From Acidimicrobiia bacterium (GTDB lineage Bacteria > Acidobacteriota > Vicinamibacteria > Vicinamibacterales > CAVVIG01): 64,000 bases of DNA. The stretch is from NCBI GenBank assembly GCA_016871175.1, contig VFZL01000008.1:1-64000 (forward strand). Direction: 5' to 3'. Under the pieces are notes generated by a model. That model was not told the DNA's origin. It saw only the letters and a list, made by a program, of their open reading frames with translations, and ran no database searches. A program made the position numbers and the translations under genes. Shown here piece by piece: positions 27,380-35,806 of the stretch (positions are counted from its first letter, which is position 1; the number at the start of each line of letters is the position of its first letter).

Positions 27380-28713
27380 TCATCACGAAGAAAGCGATTC
27401 CTCGGCGAACCGTCCTGCGCGGCCTCGGCACGACCCTTGCCCTGCCGCTCCTCGAGAGCATGGTGCCGGCGCTTTCAGCGATCGCCAAGACCGACGCGAA
27501 AGTGGCGCGCCGCTTCTCAGTGGTCTACGTCGCGCACGGCTACGCGCCTGGCTTCTGGACCCCCAAGGGCACCGGCGCGGACTACGAGCTGACGATGCCG
27601 CTCCAACCGCTGGCGAAGTTCAGGGATCGCATGCTGTTGTTGAGCGGCGTCGACAACACGGCCGCGCTCCAGCGACCCGGCGATCCGCGTGGCGGCCACG
27701 GGCGCATGGCGCCGGCGTTCATGTGCGGCGTGCACGCCAAGCCGACGCAGGGCGCGGATTTCCAGGCGGGCGTGTCGGTCGACCAAATCGCGGCGCAGCA
27801 TCTCGGGAAGGAAACGCAGCTTCCGTCGCTGCAGCTCTCCCTCGAGCCCGTGGACTTCAGCGGCAGTTGCGACAGCGGCTACAGCTGCGTGTACACCAAC
27901 ACCCTCTGCTGGCGTGGACCCACGATGCCGCTGCCGATGGAGGACAATCCGCGGGCGGTGTTCGAGCGGCTGTTCGGTGACTCGGGCACGACCGAGGGGC
28001 GGCTCCGGGCCAAGCGGATCCGCGAGAAACGCAGCATCCTCGACTCGGTGCTCGACAAGGCGCGAACGCTCAGCGAGGGGACGTCGGCGAGCGATCGGCG
28101 GCTGTTCGACGAGTATCTGCAGTCCATTCGCGACGTCGAGCGGCGGCTCGAGACGGCAGAAGCGCAGAGCTCACGTGAGCTCCCGGTCGTCGCGCAGCCG
28201 GCCGCCGTGCCGCAGACCTTCCCCGAGTACGCGAAGCTCATGCTCGATTTGCAGATCCTCGCCTATCAGGCGGATCTCACGCGCGTGTCGACGTTCATGC
28301 TGGCGAAGGAGCTGAGCGGCCGTACCTATCCCGAGATCGGCGTCGCGGAAGGGCACCATGCGCTCTCGCACCACGGCGACATGGAAGACAAACTCTCCAT
28401 GCTGACGAAGGTCAACGCGCACCACACGTCGATGCTGGCGTACTTCCTCGATCGCCTGCAGTCGATTCCCGACGGCGAGGGGACGCTCCTCGATCATTCG
28501 GTCGTCCTCTACGGTTCGGGCCACGGCGATCCGAACAAGCACGATCCGATCAACGTGCCACTCGCGATCTTTGGTGGCGATTTGATCAAGGGCGGTCGTC
28601 ACGTACACCACGACCACCAGCACGTTGCCAACGTTCACCTGGCGCTGCTCCACACGTTGGGAGTGCCGGCAGAGAGTGTGGGTGACGGCAACGCGGCAAT
28701 CTCGCTCACCTAG
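27376..28713 (+). CDS. DUF1552 protein, Tat-exported, cassette 1
   Basis: 445 residues from GTG 27376, which overlaps the preceding TGA by the four bases GTGA and has AGGTGG just upstream. The N-terminus has a Tat signal (PRRTVLRGLGTTLALPLLES). DUF1552 features follow: YVAHGYAPGFWTP, QLSLEPVDFSGSCDSGYSC, DNPRAVFERLFGDSG, RSILDSVLDKA, YLQSIRDVERRLE, ADLTRVSTFMLAKE and LYGSGHGDPNKHDP with a metal-like His/Asp set. The family may belong to the alkaline-phosphatase/sulfatase superfamily like DUF1501, but this is not settled. It is probably the partner of the DUF1592 protein; Tat export implies folding with a cofactor in the cytoplasm. Confidence 0.9.
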   Translation: MIITKKAIPRRTVLRGLGTTLALPLLESMVPALSAIAKTDAKVARRFSVVYVAHGYAPGFWTPKGTGADYELTMPLQPLAKFRDRMLLLSGVDNTAALQRPGDPRGGHGRMAPAFMCGVHAKPTQGADFQAGVSVDQIAAQHLGKETQLPSLQLSLEPVDFSGSCDSGYSCVYTNTLCWRGPTMPLPMEDNPRAVFERLFGDSGTTEGRLRAKRIREKRSILDSVLDKARTLSEGTSASDRRLFDEYLQSIRDVERRLETAEAQSSRELPVVAQPAAVPQTFPEYAKLMLDLQILAYQADLTRVSTFMLAKELSGRTYPEIGVAEGHHALSHHGDMEDKLSMLTKVNAHHTSMLAYFLDRLQSIPDGEGTLLDHSVVLYGSGHGDPNKHDPINVPLAIFGGDLIKGGRHVHHDHQHVANVHLALLHTLGVPAESVGDGNAAISLT

Positions 28714-28780
28714 GCCCGGTCAGCCTGGTGGGGGAGGCAGGCCCGGTAAGCAAGGTCGGTCAGCGGGTGGGGGGCTAGCG

Positions 28781-30433
28781 ATGTGTCTCGTCGTCCGGGC
28801 AGGGTTGGTGTTGGTCGTCGCGTTCGGCGCCTGTCTCGTGAGCGCGTCGCCCCTGGCCTGGGCCGCGGGCGGCGACCTGCGGGTCGTGAACGCCGCGAGG
28901 CGCGGCGACATCAAGGCGCTGCAGGAAGCGCTCCGCGCGAAAGCGGACGTCAACGCACCTCAACCCGACGGCGCCACCGCCATTCACTGGGCGGCTCACC
29001 GCGGCGACGCCTTGATGGCCGACGCCCTCATCAAGGCCGGCGCGAACGTCAACGCCACTGAAGAGGGTGGCGTGACGGCGCTCGCGCTCGCCGCCACCAA
29101 CGGCGATGAGGCGATGGTGGACCGGTTGATCAAAGCCGGTGCGAAGTCGAACCTCGGTCGAGAAACGGCGGTGCTGGCGGCGGCGCGGACCGGGAGTGTG
29201 CCGGTGATGCGACTGCTGCTCGCGGCGGGCGGTGACCCGAACGCCAAAGAGCCGGTGCGGCACCAGACAGCCTTGATGTGGGCGGCGTCCGAGCGGCATC
29301 CGGAGACCGTGCGCCTCCTCATCGAGCAGGGCGCCGATGTCAAAGCTCGAACGCAGATGCAAGCGCCCGCGCCCGTTCAGAAGCCGGCCCCGACCCCAGT
29401 GTCGCCGCCGAGGGCACGCGAGGATCGCCCAGGTGCGCCGCCAGCCCAGTCCTCCGGCACCATGGCCCGCTCAGGCGCACCTGCGCCGAATGGAGCCAAC
29501 GGCTATACCGCGCTCCTTTTCGCCGTTCGAGTCGGCGACATGGAGTCCGTGCGCGCGCTGCTCGACGTCGGTGCGGACGTCAACGAGACGGGCGCGGATG
29601 GGTTGAGCCCGTTGGTGCTCGCGACCGTCCGCGGACACACCAAGCTGGCGATCGCGCTCCTCGAGAAGGGTGCGAACGCCAAGGCCGACGCCGCAGGGTT
29701 CACCGCGCTCCACTGGGCAGCCGGATCCTGGGAAACGGAGCTCACGGTCACGTCGATCACGCCTGACCGAGAGGGTGAGGAGTGGGCCACCGTGGCCGGT
29801 CTGCGGGAAGGGCGGATGGATCTCGTGAAGGCGCTGCTCGCGCATGGTGCCGATCCCAATGCGCGCATCACGCGCACGCCGCCGCGCGTCGGCTCTTCGA
29901 AGAACCCACAGATGCCCGAGCTCGAGGGGGCTACGCCTTTCGTCGTTGCGGCGGTCGCCGGTCAAGTGGCCGTGATGAAGGAGTTAGTGGCGCGCGGAGC
30001 CGACGTCCACATCAAGACCAAGCAGGATGCCACGCCGCTGATGGCGGCCGCGGGGATGGGACGAGTCATCGGCGAGGTGCTCGTGCCTGAGCCTCCGACC
30101 CTTGAAGCCGCGAAGTACATCCTCTCCCTCGGCAGTCCAGAGATCAACGCGGTCGACGCCCTTGGCAACTCCGCGATGCACTACGCCGCCTTCATGCGGC
30201 GCGACACAATCGTGCAGCTGCTCACCGACAACGGAGCGAAGCTCGATGGCCGAAACAAGTGGGGCGAGACGCCGCTCTTCCTCGCGGAAGTCGTGATCCA
30301 GTTCGCCGGCGGTGGTCGCTACGAATCCGGTCCGACATCGACCGGCACTCTTCTCCGCAAGCTCGGCGCTCAGCCGTCGAAGCCGGACTACACGCTGCGG
30401 CCCTTCTACTGGCCCAATGTTCCACACGTGTAG
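28781..30433 (+). CDS. secreted ankyrin-repeat protein, cassette 1
   Basis: 550 residues from ATG 28781, preceded by GGTGGGGGG. The frame opens earlier, but this ATG begins a Sec signal (MCLVVRAGLVLVVAFGACLV, cleavage near AWA). About ten ankyrin repeats follow (pattern DGATAIHWAAHRGDALMADALIKAGANVNA and similar), interrupted near residues 195-225 by a proline-rich linker (APAPVQKPAPTPVSPPR). Ankyrin stacks bind protein partners; in the periplasm a likely partner is a product of the adjacent DUF1592/DUF1552 genes. It begins 67 bases after the DUF1552 stop and is probably in the same operon. Confidence 0.88.
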   Translation: MCLVVRAGLVLVVAFGACLVSASPLAWAAGGDLRVVNAARRGDIKALQEALRAKADVNAPQPDGATAIHWAAHRGDALMADALIKAGANVNATEEGGVTALALAATNGDEAMVDRLIKAGAKSNLGRETAVLAAARTGSVPVMRLLLAAGGDPNAKEPVRHQTALMWAASERHPETVRLLIEQGADVKARTQMQAPAPVQKPAPTPVSPPRAREDRPGAPPAQSSGTMARSGAPAPNGANGYTALLFAVRVGDMESVRALLDVGADVNETGADGLSPLVLATVRGHTKLAIALLEKGANAKADAAGFTALHWAAGSWETELTVTSITPDREGEEWATVAGLREGRMDLVKALLAHGADPNARITRTPPRVGSSKNPQMPELEGATPFVVAAVAGQVAVMKELVARGADVHIKTKQDATPLMAAAGMGRVIGEVLVPEPPTLEAAKYILSLGSPEINAVDALGNSAMHYAAFMRRDTIVQLLTDNGAKLDGRNKWGETPLFLAEVVIQFAGGGRYESGPTSTGTLLRKLGAQPSKPDYTLRPFYWPNVPHV

Positions 30434-30502
30434 TCAGGCGTTCGCGTCGTCATCAGTCCCCGCGCCTCACAATCTCGGCGCGTGCGTCGACACCGCGGGC
30501 CG

Positions 30503-31717
30503 CTAGCGCGCTGCTCGCGGCGGCCCTTCCTCGAGATCGACATCGTCGATCCCGACAACCTCGAAGCCCCCGCACCCGGAGATGCACGACTTTGCCGGGT
30601 CGGGCCCTCGCCCTTGTGCGAACGCGCGCTCGGCGGTGCGGGCGCCGGCGAGCATGGCGGGCATACCGTGATTCCCTTCGTGGCAACGCGGTTCCTTGTA
30701 GATCCGATTCGGCCCGTCGGGTTGCTTCCCGAGCTCCTGCTTAATCCGCCAGGGTTGCGTCCACGTGGTCGGATCCTCAACGGTTACCTCGTACTCAATC
30801 GTCTGCGCGTCAGTGCGTGTCCACCGCTCGACGAGGTGGAGGTTCTCCCGGGAGCCCTGGAAATCGGTCTTTGCGCTGAAGTTCGTCACGTCGACGACCA
30901 GCGTGTTGCCTTCCCAGCGTCCCCTGGAGTCACCCCACCAGAACCGTAGGTGTGCTGGGAGGTGTGGGCGAGCCGTGATCGGGATGATGCGCTGCCACCC
31001 TTGTCCCTGCCCCGTGTCGTAGAAGATCGACACGACACCCTTCGACTGCCCGATCTGGAGCACGAATCCCGCTGCGCCGGAGTAGTCGGGGAGCCGCGCC
31101 GACATGCAACGCTCCGACAGCCCGCGGTCCTCAGGTCCATCGGCACGGTTGATCGATCCGACGGGGTACATCGGCGGTGGCTCGTTGCGTCGCGGAGACG
31201 GCGGACCAAAGGTACCGCCCTGGCAACCCGCGATCTGCTTCTTGCACACGTCGGTGGCCTGAAGGAGTGCTTGCTCGTACTGACGCAGGGCCGCCCGTCT
31301 CGCCTGCGCTTCAGGTGTGAACGGCGGCACGCGACCGTTCGGCGGATCGACGATGAGGGATGTGCGCTTACCTGTGGGCTTGTGTGTCAGGAAGATCGTC
31401 GAGTTGTACGCGCCACCGACGTCCTGCTCGCTGCCTCGCTGGTGCGGGCGCTGGTCCTCGGAGAGGAGATTCATACGTGCGCGATCGAGTTGCGCGCGCT
31501 CTTCGTCCGAGAAGAACTCCTTGTCGGCAAACCTGGCGGACCGTTGCAGCGGTGTGTCGTAGGCGTTCGTGTAGATGCCTTGGAGATCAGGCTCGCCCCA
31601 CGGCGTGCGGGCCCCTGGCGGTGCCTGACCGGCGACCTGGCCGCCTAGACCAACGAGAGCGCCCGCCACCGCGACGCTGACGGCGCACGCCACCCATCCG
31701 CGTGTTCGTCTGGTCAT
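30503..31717 (-). CDS. secreted protein of an acidobacterial paralogous family, copy A
   Basis: 404 residues. ATG 31717 has GGAGGGTGGC directly upstream. A Sec signal (about 1-31) is followed by GEPDLQGIYTNAYDTPLQR. Other hallmarks are GTFGPPSPRRNEPPPMYP, VVSIFYDTGQGQGWQRIIPI, GDSRGRWEGNTLVVDVTNF and PRCHEGNHGM. The 31731-32912 product shares all of these, so the two are tandem duplicates. I know no function for the family; the repeated WEGNTLVVDVTNF element occurs widely in secreted acidobacterial proteins. The last 25 residues are acidic and lack a counterpart in copy B. It lies 13 bases after copy B, in the same operon. Confidence 0.8.
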   Translation of the reverse strand: MTRRTRGWVACAVSVAVAGALVGLGGQVAGQAPPGARTPWGEPDLQGIYTNAYDTPLQRSARFADKEFFSDEERAQLDRARMNLLSEDQRPHQRGSEQDVGGAYNSTIFLTHKPTGKRTSLIVDPPNGRVPPFTPEAQARRAALRQYEQALLQATDVCKKQIAGCQGGTFGPPSPRRNEPPPMYPVGSINRADGPEDRGLSERCMSARLPDYSGAAGFVLQIGQSKGVVSIFYDTGQGQGWQRIIPITARPHLPAHLRFWWGDSRGRWEGNTLVVDVTNFSAKTDFQGSRENLHLVERWTRTDAQTIEYEVTVEDPTTWTQPWRIKQELGKQPDGPNRIYKEPRCHEGNHGMPAMLAGARTAERAFAQGRGPDPAKSCISGCGGFEVVGIDDVDLEEGPPRAAR

Positions 31718-31730
31718 GCCACCCTCCGTT

Positions 31731-32912
31731 CTATTGTCCGCCCGTCAGGACGTCGGTTCCGCCCTCATTTCCGAAATCAGTCGCCGTGTCCTTGGTCGCT
31801 GGATCCGGTCCACGACCGCGCGCAAAGGCTTCTTCCTCGGCTCGAGTCCCACGGAGCAGGGCCGTCAGCCCGTAGTTGCCTTCATGGCACCGGGGCTCGT
31901 AGTAGATCCGGTTCGCGCGTTCATCCTGTTTGACCAGCTCCTGCCGCATGGTCCACGGTCGCGTCCAGGTGCTGTCGTCTTGAATCGTCAACTCGTACAG
32001 GATGGTGTTGGCGTCGCGTCTCGTCCAGCGCTCGGTGAGGCGCAGGTTCTCGCGCGCGTTCAGAAACCCTGACTTCGGCGAGAAGTTCGTGACGTCGACC
32101 ACGAGCGTGTTGCCCTCCCACCGGCCGCGGGAGTCGCCGTAATGCACGCGGATACTCGGCGGCAGATGCGGGCGATCGCTGATCGGAATGACGCGCTGCC
32201 ACCCTTGCCCCTGCCCCGTGTCGTAGAAGATCGCGACGGCGTCCGCGGACTGGACGATTCGCCGATACCCGCCGAAGTCCGGCAGCACGGCGCCCATGCA
32301 GCGTTCGGCCATGCTGCGATCCTCAGGGCCGTCGTTGCGGTTCGTGCGCCCGAGATTGTAGAAGGGCGGTCTCTCGTTACGGCGCGGAGACACCGGTCCG
32401 TACTGGCCGCCCGCACAGGCCGCCTCTTTGTTCTTGCAGGTCGCCGTTGGCTGGAGCAGCGCGAGCCTGAAGTCCCGCTCGGCCTTCGCGCGAGCCGTCG
32501 CATCGGCGATCAGCGGAGGTAGACGCCCATCCGACGGATCAACGACGAGCGACGTCCGCGGTCCCGTTGGCCGCACCGATTGGAAGACCGCGTTGTACGC
32601 GCCAGCCACATCACGCTCCGTTCCGCGCTCCACGCGCTGGTCGCGGCGAGGAAGGCTAGCGCGCTGCCGATCGATCTCTTCGCGCTCTTGCTCAGTGAAC
32701 GTCTCCTTGCCCGCCCACTGAGGCGGCCGCTGCAGCGGTGTCTGATAGGGGTCGGTCCAGATGCCCTGCAGGTCGCGTTCGCTCGTGATCGCGTTGGCGT
32801 TCGTATCCGCTGCCGCGGCCGAGCTCGTCACTGCCGGAGCGCAACCGGCCACGCTTCCGGCGAGAGCCACGATCGCCCCAGCCACGCCGACTGCCGCGAG
32901 TCGTCCTCGCAT
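31731..32912 (-). CDS. lipoprotein of the same paralogous family, copy B
   Basis: 393 residues from ATG 32912, with GGAGGAG upstream. The signal ends in a lipobox (SVAGC), so unlike copy A it is probably membrane-anchored. It shares SERDLQGIWTDPYQTPLQR, QYGPVSPRRNERPPFYN, VAIFYDTGQGQGWQRVIPI, RGRWEGNTLVVDVTNFSPK, WTRRDANTILYELTIQD and PRCHEGNYGL with copy A. The two evidently arose by tandem duplication and then took different anchoring. First gene of the pair; function unknown. Confidence 0.82.
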   Translation of the reverse strand: MRGRLAAVGVAGAIVALAGSVAGCAPAVTSSAAAADTNANAITSERDLQGIWTDPYQTPLQRPPQWAGKETFTEQEREEIDRQRASLPRRDQRVERGTERDVAGAYNAVFQSVRPTGPRTSLVVDPSDGRLPPLIADATARAKAERDFRLALLQPTATCKNKEAACAGGQYGPVSPRRNERPPFYNLGRTNRNDGPEDRSMAERCMGAVLPDFGGYRRIVQSADAVAIFYDTGQGQGWQRVIPISDRPHLPPSIRVHYGDSRGRWEGNTLVVDVTNFSPKSGFLNARENLRLTERWTRRDANTILYELTIQDDSTWTRPWTMRQELVKQDERANRIYYEPRCHEGNYGLTALLRGTRAEEEAFARGRGPDPATKDTATDFGNEGGTDVLTGGQ

Positions 32913-33163
32913 GTCGCTCCTCCGTTCCTTCGCGGTCGCCCACGCCCGCCACTCACCCCGGGCCAGATCCGCCGCCTACCGGTCTAAACGCTGCCGAACC
33001 CAATGTCAAGCGTATCGGAGCCCCAACAGGCTACCACCTAAACCCGCGTCAGCCCTCGAGATATCCCTTTAAGGGCGCTCGGCGCTTGGGCCGACTCCCG
33101 GCGCTGGTGCGTGAAAATCGCGGCGCGGAGGGCGACCGACCCGCTGGGCGGACGAAAATAGGC

Positions 33164-34885
33164 TCAGCGCCCTGCGGCGGCGCTGTCAGGGGAGCGTCGA
33201 TCGACGCCGCCCCAGAGCACGCCGTTGTCTCCAACCACGATGACCTGCGCAGTGCCTTGCCGATCGGTGTCGGCAATCGTGTGGCCGAGGGACTTGAGCG
33301 ACGCGATGGTCTCCGGTGAGAACGCGAAGCGCTCCATCGTGATCTGGTTCGGGAGCCACTGATGGTGCATGCGGCCAGCCTCGACCGCTTCCTGCGCGTT
33401 CATGCCGAAGTCCACAACGTTCAGGATGGTCATGAGCACCGTGTTGATGATGGTCCGTCCGCCCGGCGACCCCGTCACCATGAAGAGCCGCCCGCCCTTC
33501 GCCAGGATCGTCGGCGACATGCTGGACAGCATCCGCTTCCCAGGTTGCGCAAGATTGGCCGGCGTGCCGATGAGCCCACGTTCGTCGGTCAAGCCGGGGC
33601 CCGCATTGAAATCGCCCATCTCGTTGTTCAGGAGGAACCCTGCACCAGGGACGACGACCTTCGACCCGTATGTGTCTTCAAGCGTATACGTCAGCGACAC
33701 GGCGTTCCTCTGGGCGTCAACGACTGAGAGGTGCGTCGTTTCGACGGACTCGCTCGGCCAGGTGAACGACGTTGACGTGGATCCGGACGCGCGCTGCGGG
33801 TCGATCGTTTGCCGCAACCCGTCTGCGTACGGTCTGGACAACAGGCGCGCCAGCGGCATGTCGGGGACGAAGTCGGGATCGGCGAGATACCGCGCGCGGT
33901 CGGCAAACACGCGGCGCATCGATTCGGCGATGAGGTGCAGGTTCTTCGATGAACCGAATCCGTGGCTCTTGAGGTCGAATCCCTCGAGCACATTCAGCAG
34001 CATCTGCACCGCCACTCCACCCGATGAGGGCGGCGGCATGCCGATCACTTCGATGCCACGATAGGTGCCCGTGATCGGCGCGCGCTCGACGGGACGGTAG
34101 GCTCTCAGGTCCGCTCTCGTGATGAGGCCATCGTGCGCGCTCATCTCCTGCTCGATGAGTCGAGCGGTCTCGCCTTCGTAAAAGCCCTTCGGGCCGTGAT
34201 CGGCGATGCGCTGCAGCGTGCGCGCGAGATCGGGCTGGCGAAGAACGTCACCGACCTCATAGGGCCGACCGCTCTTCGAAAACTGCGCGAGCGACGCCGG
34301 GTGCTTCGAGAAGGACGGCAGCGTCCGCTCGAGCGATTGCGCAAGCCCATCGGAGACGACGAATCCATCGCGCGCCAGCGCCACTGCGGGTGCCACGAGC
34401 GCCTTCCAGGCCTTTGAGCCAAGGGCCTTCCAGGCCATGTGGAGTCCGGCGACGGTTCCCGGTACGCCGACCGCCCGGTGGCTGTTGTGATGCAACTCGG
34501 CGTCGTATTCGCCGTTCCGCAACCACATCGTGGGACTCGCGCCCGCCGGAGCCGTCTCTCTGAAGTCGAACGTCGTTGCGGCGCCGCTGGTCCGTCGGAA
34601 GACGAGGAACCCACCGCCGCCGATGTTGCCCGCCGCCGGGTAGGTCACTGCCAGTGCGAAGGCTGTCGCCACCGCCGCATCGACGGCATTCCCGCCGTCG
34701 CGCATGACGCGCCAACCCACCGCAGAAGCCGTGTCGCTCGCCGAGACGACCAGCGCCTGCCTCGCTCGGAACGGCGCTCCTGCCGCGGTGAGCTCCTCGA
34801 CCCACGGCACCGGGAGCGTCGACAGGTATCCGATGGCGATGGCCAGGCGTAGGAGGAGCAGACGCCGACCGTTCATGTGCATCAT
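33164..34885 (-). CDS. ggt: gamma-glutamyltransferase
   Basis: About 573 residues, the usual length. The precursor is cut by itself before the catalytic Thr of ETTHLSVVD, yielding large and small subunits that transfer or hydrolyse gamma-glutamyl groups (for example of glutathione) in the periplasm. Visible family marks are ALVVSASDTASAVGWRVM, GGNAVDAAVATAFALAV, GGGGFLVFR, the arginine-bearing FRETAP, GVPGTVAGLHMAW, MPPPSSGGVAVQMLLN, LLNNEMGDF and TGSPGGRTIIN. A signal-like segment RRLLLLRLAIAIGYLSTL starts the protein. Three ATGs (34885, 34882, 34876) compete and none has a clear ribosome site. The gene stands alone between copy B and a decayed receptor. Confidence 0.92.
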   Translation of the reverse strand: MMHMNGRRLLLLRLAIAIGYLSTLPVPWVEELTAAGAPFRARQALVVSASDTASAVGWRVMRDGGNAVDAAVATAFALAVTYPAAGNIGGGGFLVFRRTSGAATTFDFRETAPAGASPTMWLRNGEYDAELHHNSHRAVGVPGTVAGLHMAWKALGSKAWKALVAPAVALARDGFVVSDGLAQSLERTLPSFSKHPASLAQFSKSGRPYEVGDVLRQPDLARTLQRIADHGPKGFYEGETARLIEQEMSAHDGLITRADLRAYRPVERAPITGTYRGIEVIGMPPPSSGGVAVQMLLNVLEGFDLKSHGFGSSKNLHLIAESMRRVFADRARYLADPDFVPDMPLARLLSRPYADGLRQTIDPQRASGSTSTSFTWPSESVETTHLSVVDAQRNAVSLTYTLEDTYGSKVVVPGAGFLLNNEMGDFNAGPGLTDERGLIGTPANLAQPGKRMLSSMSPTILAKGGRLFMVTGSPGGRTIINTVLMTILNVVDFGMNAQEAVEAGRMHHQWLPNQITMERFAFSPETIASLKSLGHTIADTDRQGTAQVIVVGDNGVLWGGVDRRSPDSAAAGR

Positions 34886-34928
34886 CGGGAGGATACTAAA
34901 GCTCGACTGTCCCCTCATCTAATTCAAC

Positions 34929-35745
34929 ATGGATGTCGAGCCTAACCGGATTCTATCGTCGTGGCCTCGACGTGCGGAACTGGCCGCAGATCTATCCAAT
35001 CGGGTTCCTCCCGGAGATCCAGCGACCGTGCTCGACGCCTCAAGCGCGGCGGGCGTGCGAGGCACCGCGGGTGGCTGGAACTACGACGCGAGCGGTCAGT
35101 ACGGTTACAACTCCTTCGACTTCACGATTGGCAACACGCTGAACGTGTCCCTTGGTCCGCGCGTGCCGCCGAACAAGACCACGTTCGACGCGGGGGAGTT
35201 GGTGCTGAATCAGTTCGTGGGGAACCTCGATCTGAGCCGCGCAGTTCGGATGGGCGGGTTCGCCGGCCCGTTGAACGTCGCGTTCGGCACGGAGGTCCGC
35301 CGCGAAGGGTATCGCCTTCGGGCCGGTGAACCGGACTCGTACAGGCGATGGCGGGTCGCCGAACCAAGCTGGCGGCCGGGCGGCGGTTGGCGCCCAGGTG
35401 TTTCCGGGATTCCGTCCCTCTAACGAAGTGGACGCGGCGCGCCGAAGCATCGCCGGATACGCGGACGTTGAATGGGATCTCGCCGCGTGGTTCCGACTTG
35501 GCGTCGCGGGTCGCGCTGAGCGCTACAGCGACTTCGGGAGCACCGCGAACGGCAAGTTGACGGTGCGCGTCGCGCAAGATCCGCGGGTAGTCGTCCGTGG
35601 CACCGTGAGCACCGGATTTCGCGCGCCGTCGCTGGGACGCAACGCGACCGTCAACTCGTTCAACGGCATCCGGACGTTCCCGAGTCACTCGCCGTTTGGT
35701 TTCAACGGACGTGCGCTCGTCGTTCGCGTCGGTCGTACCTTCTAG
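34929..35745 (+). pseudogene. TonB-dependent receptor remnant with frameshifts and an internal deletion
   Basis: Three reading frames together give pieces of one beta-barrel: NWPQIYPIGFLPEIQ near 34980, then in another frame AGVRGTAGGWNYDASGQYGY to LRAGEPDSYR (to about 35345), then back with GAQVFPGFRPSNEVD, GVAGRAERYSDFGSTANGK and TVSTGFRAPSLG. Directly after this the sequence jumps near 35640-35690 to the receptor's C-terminal strands, SPFGFNGRALVVRVGRTF and stop. The plug, signal peptide and several hundred middle residues are gone. The order of the pieces is that of receptors of the 'Plug/outer-membrane channel' family, so this is one decayed gene rather than several. Confidence 0.85.
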
Positions 35746-35806
35746 AACTCGGCTCCCTGCTGTCGCTGCCCGCAGGCGCCTCGCGGGCCAGGCGACCTGG
35801 TGAGGG

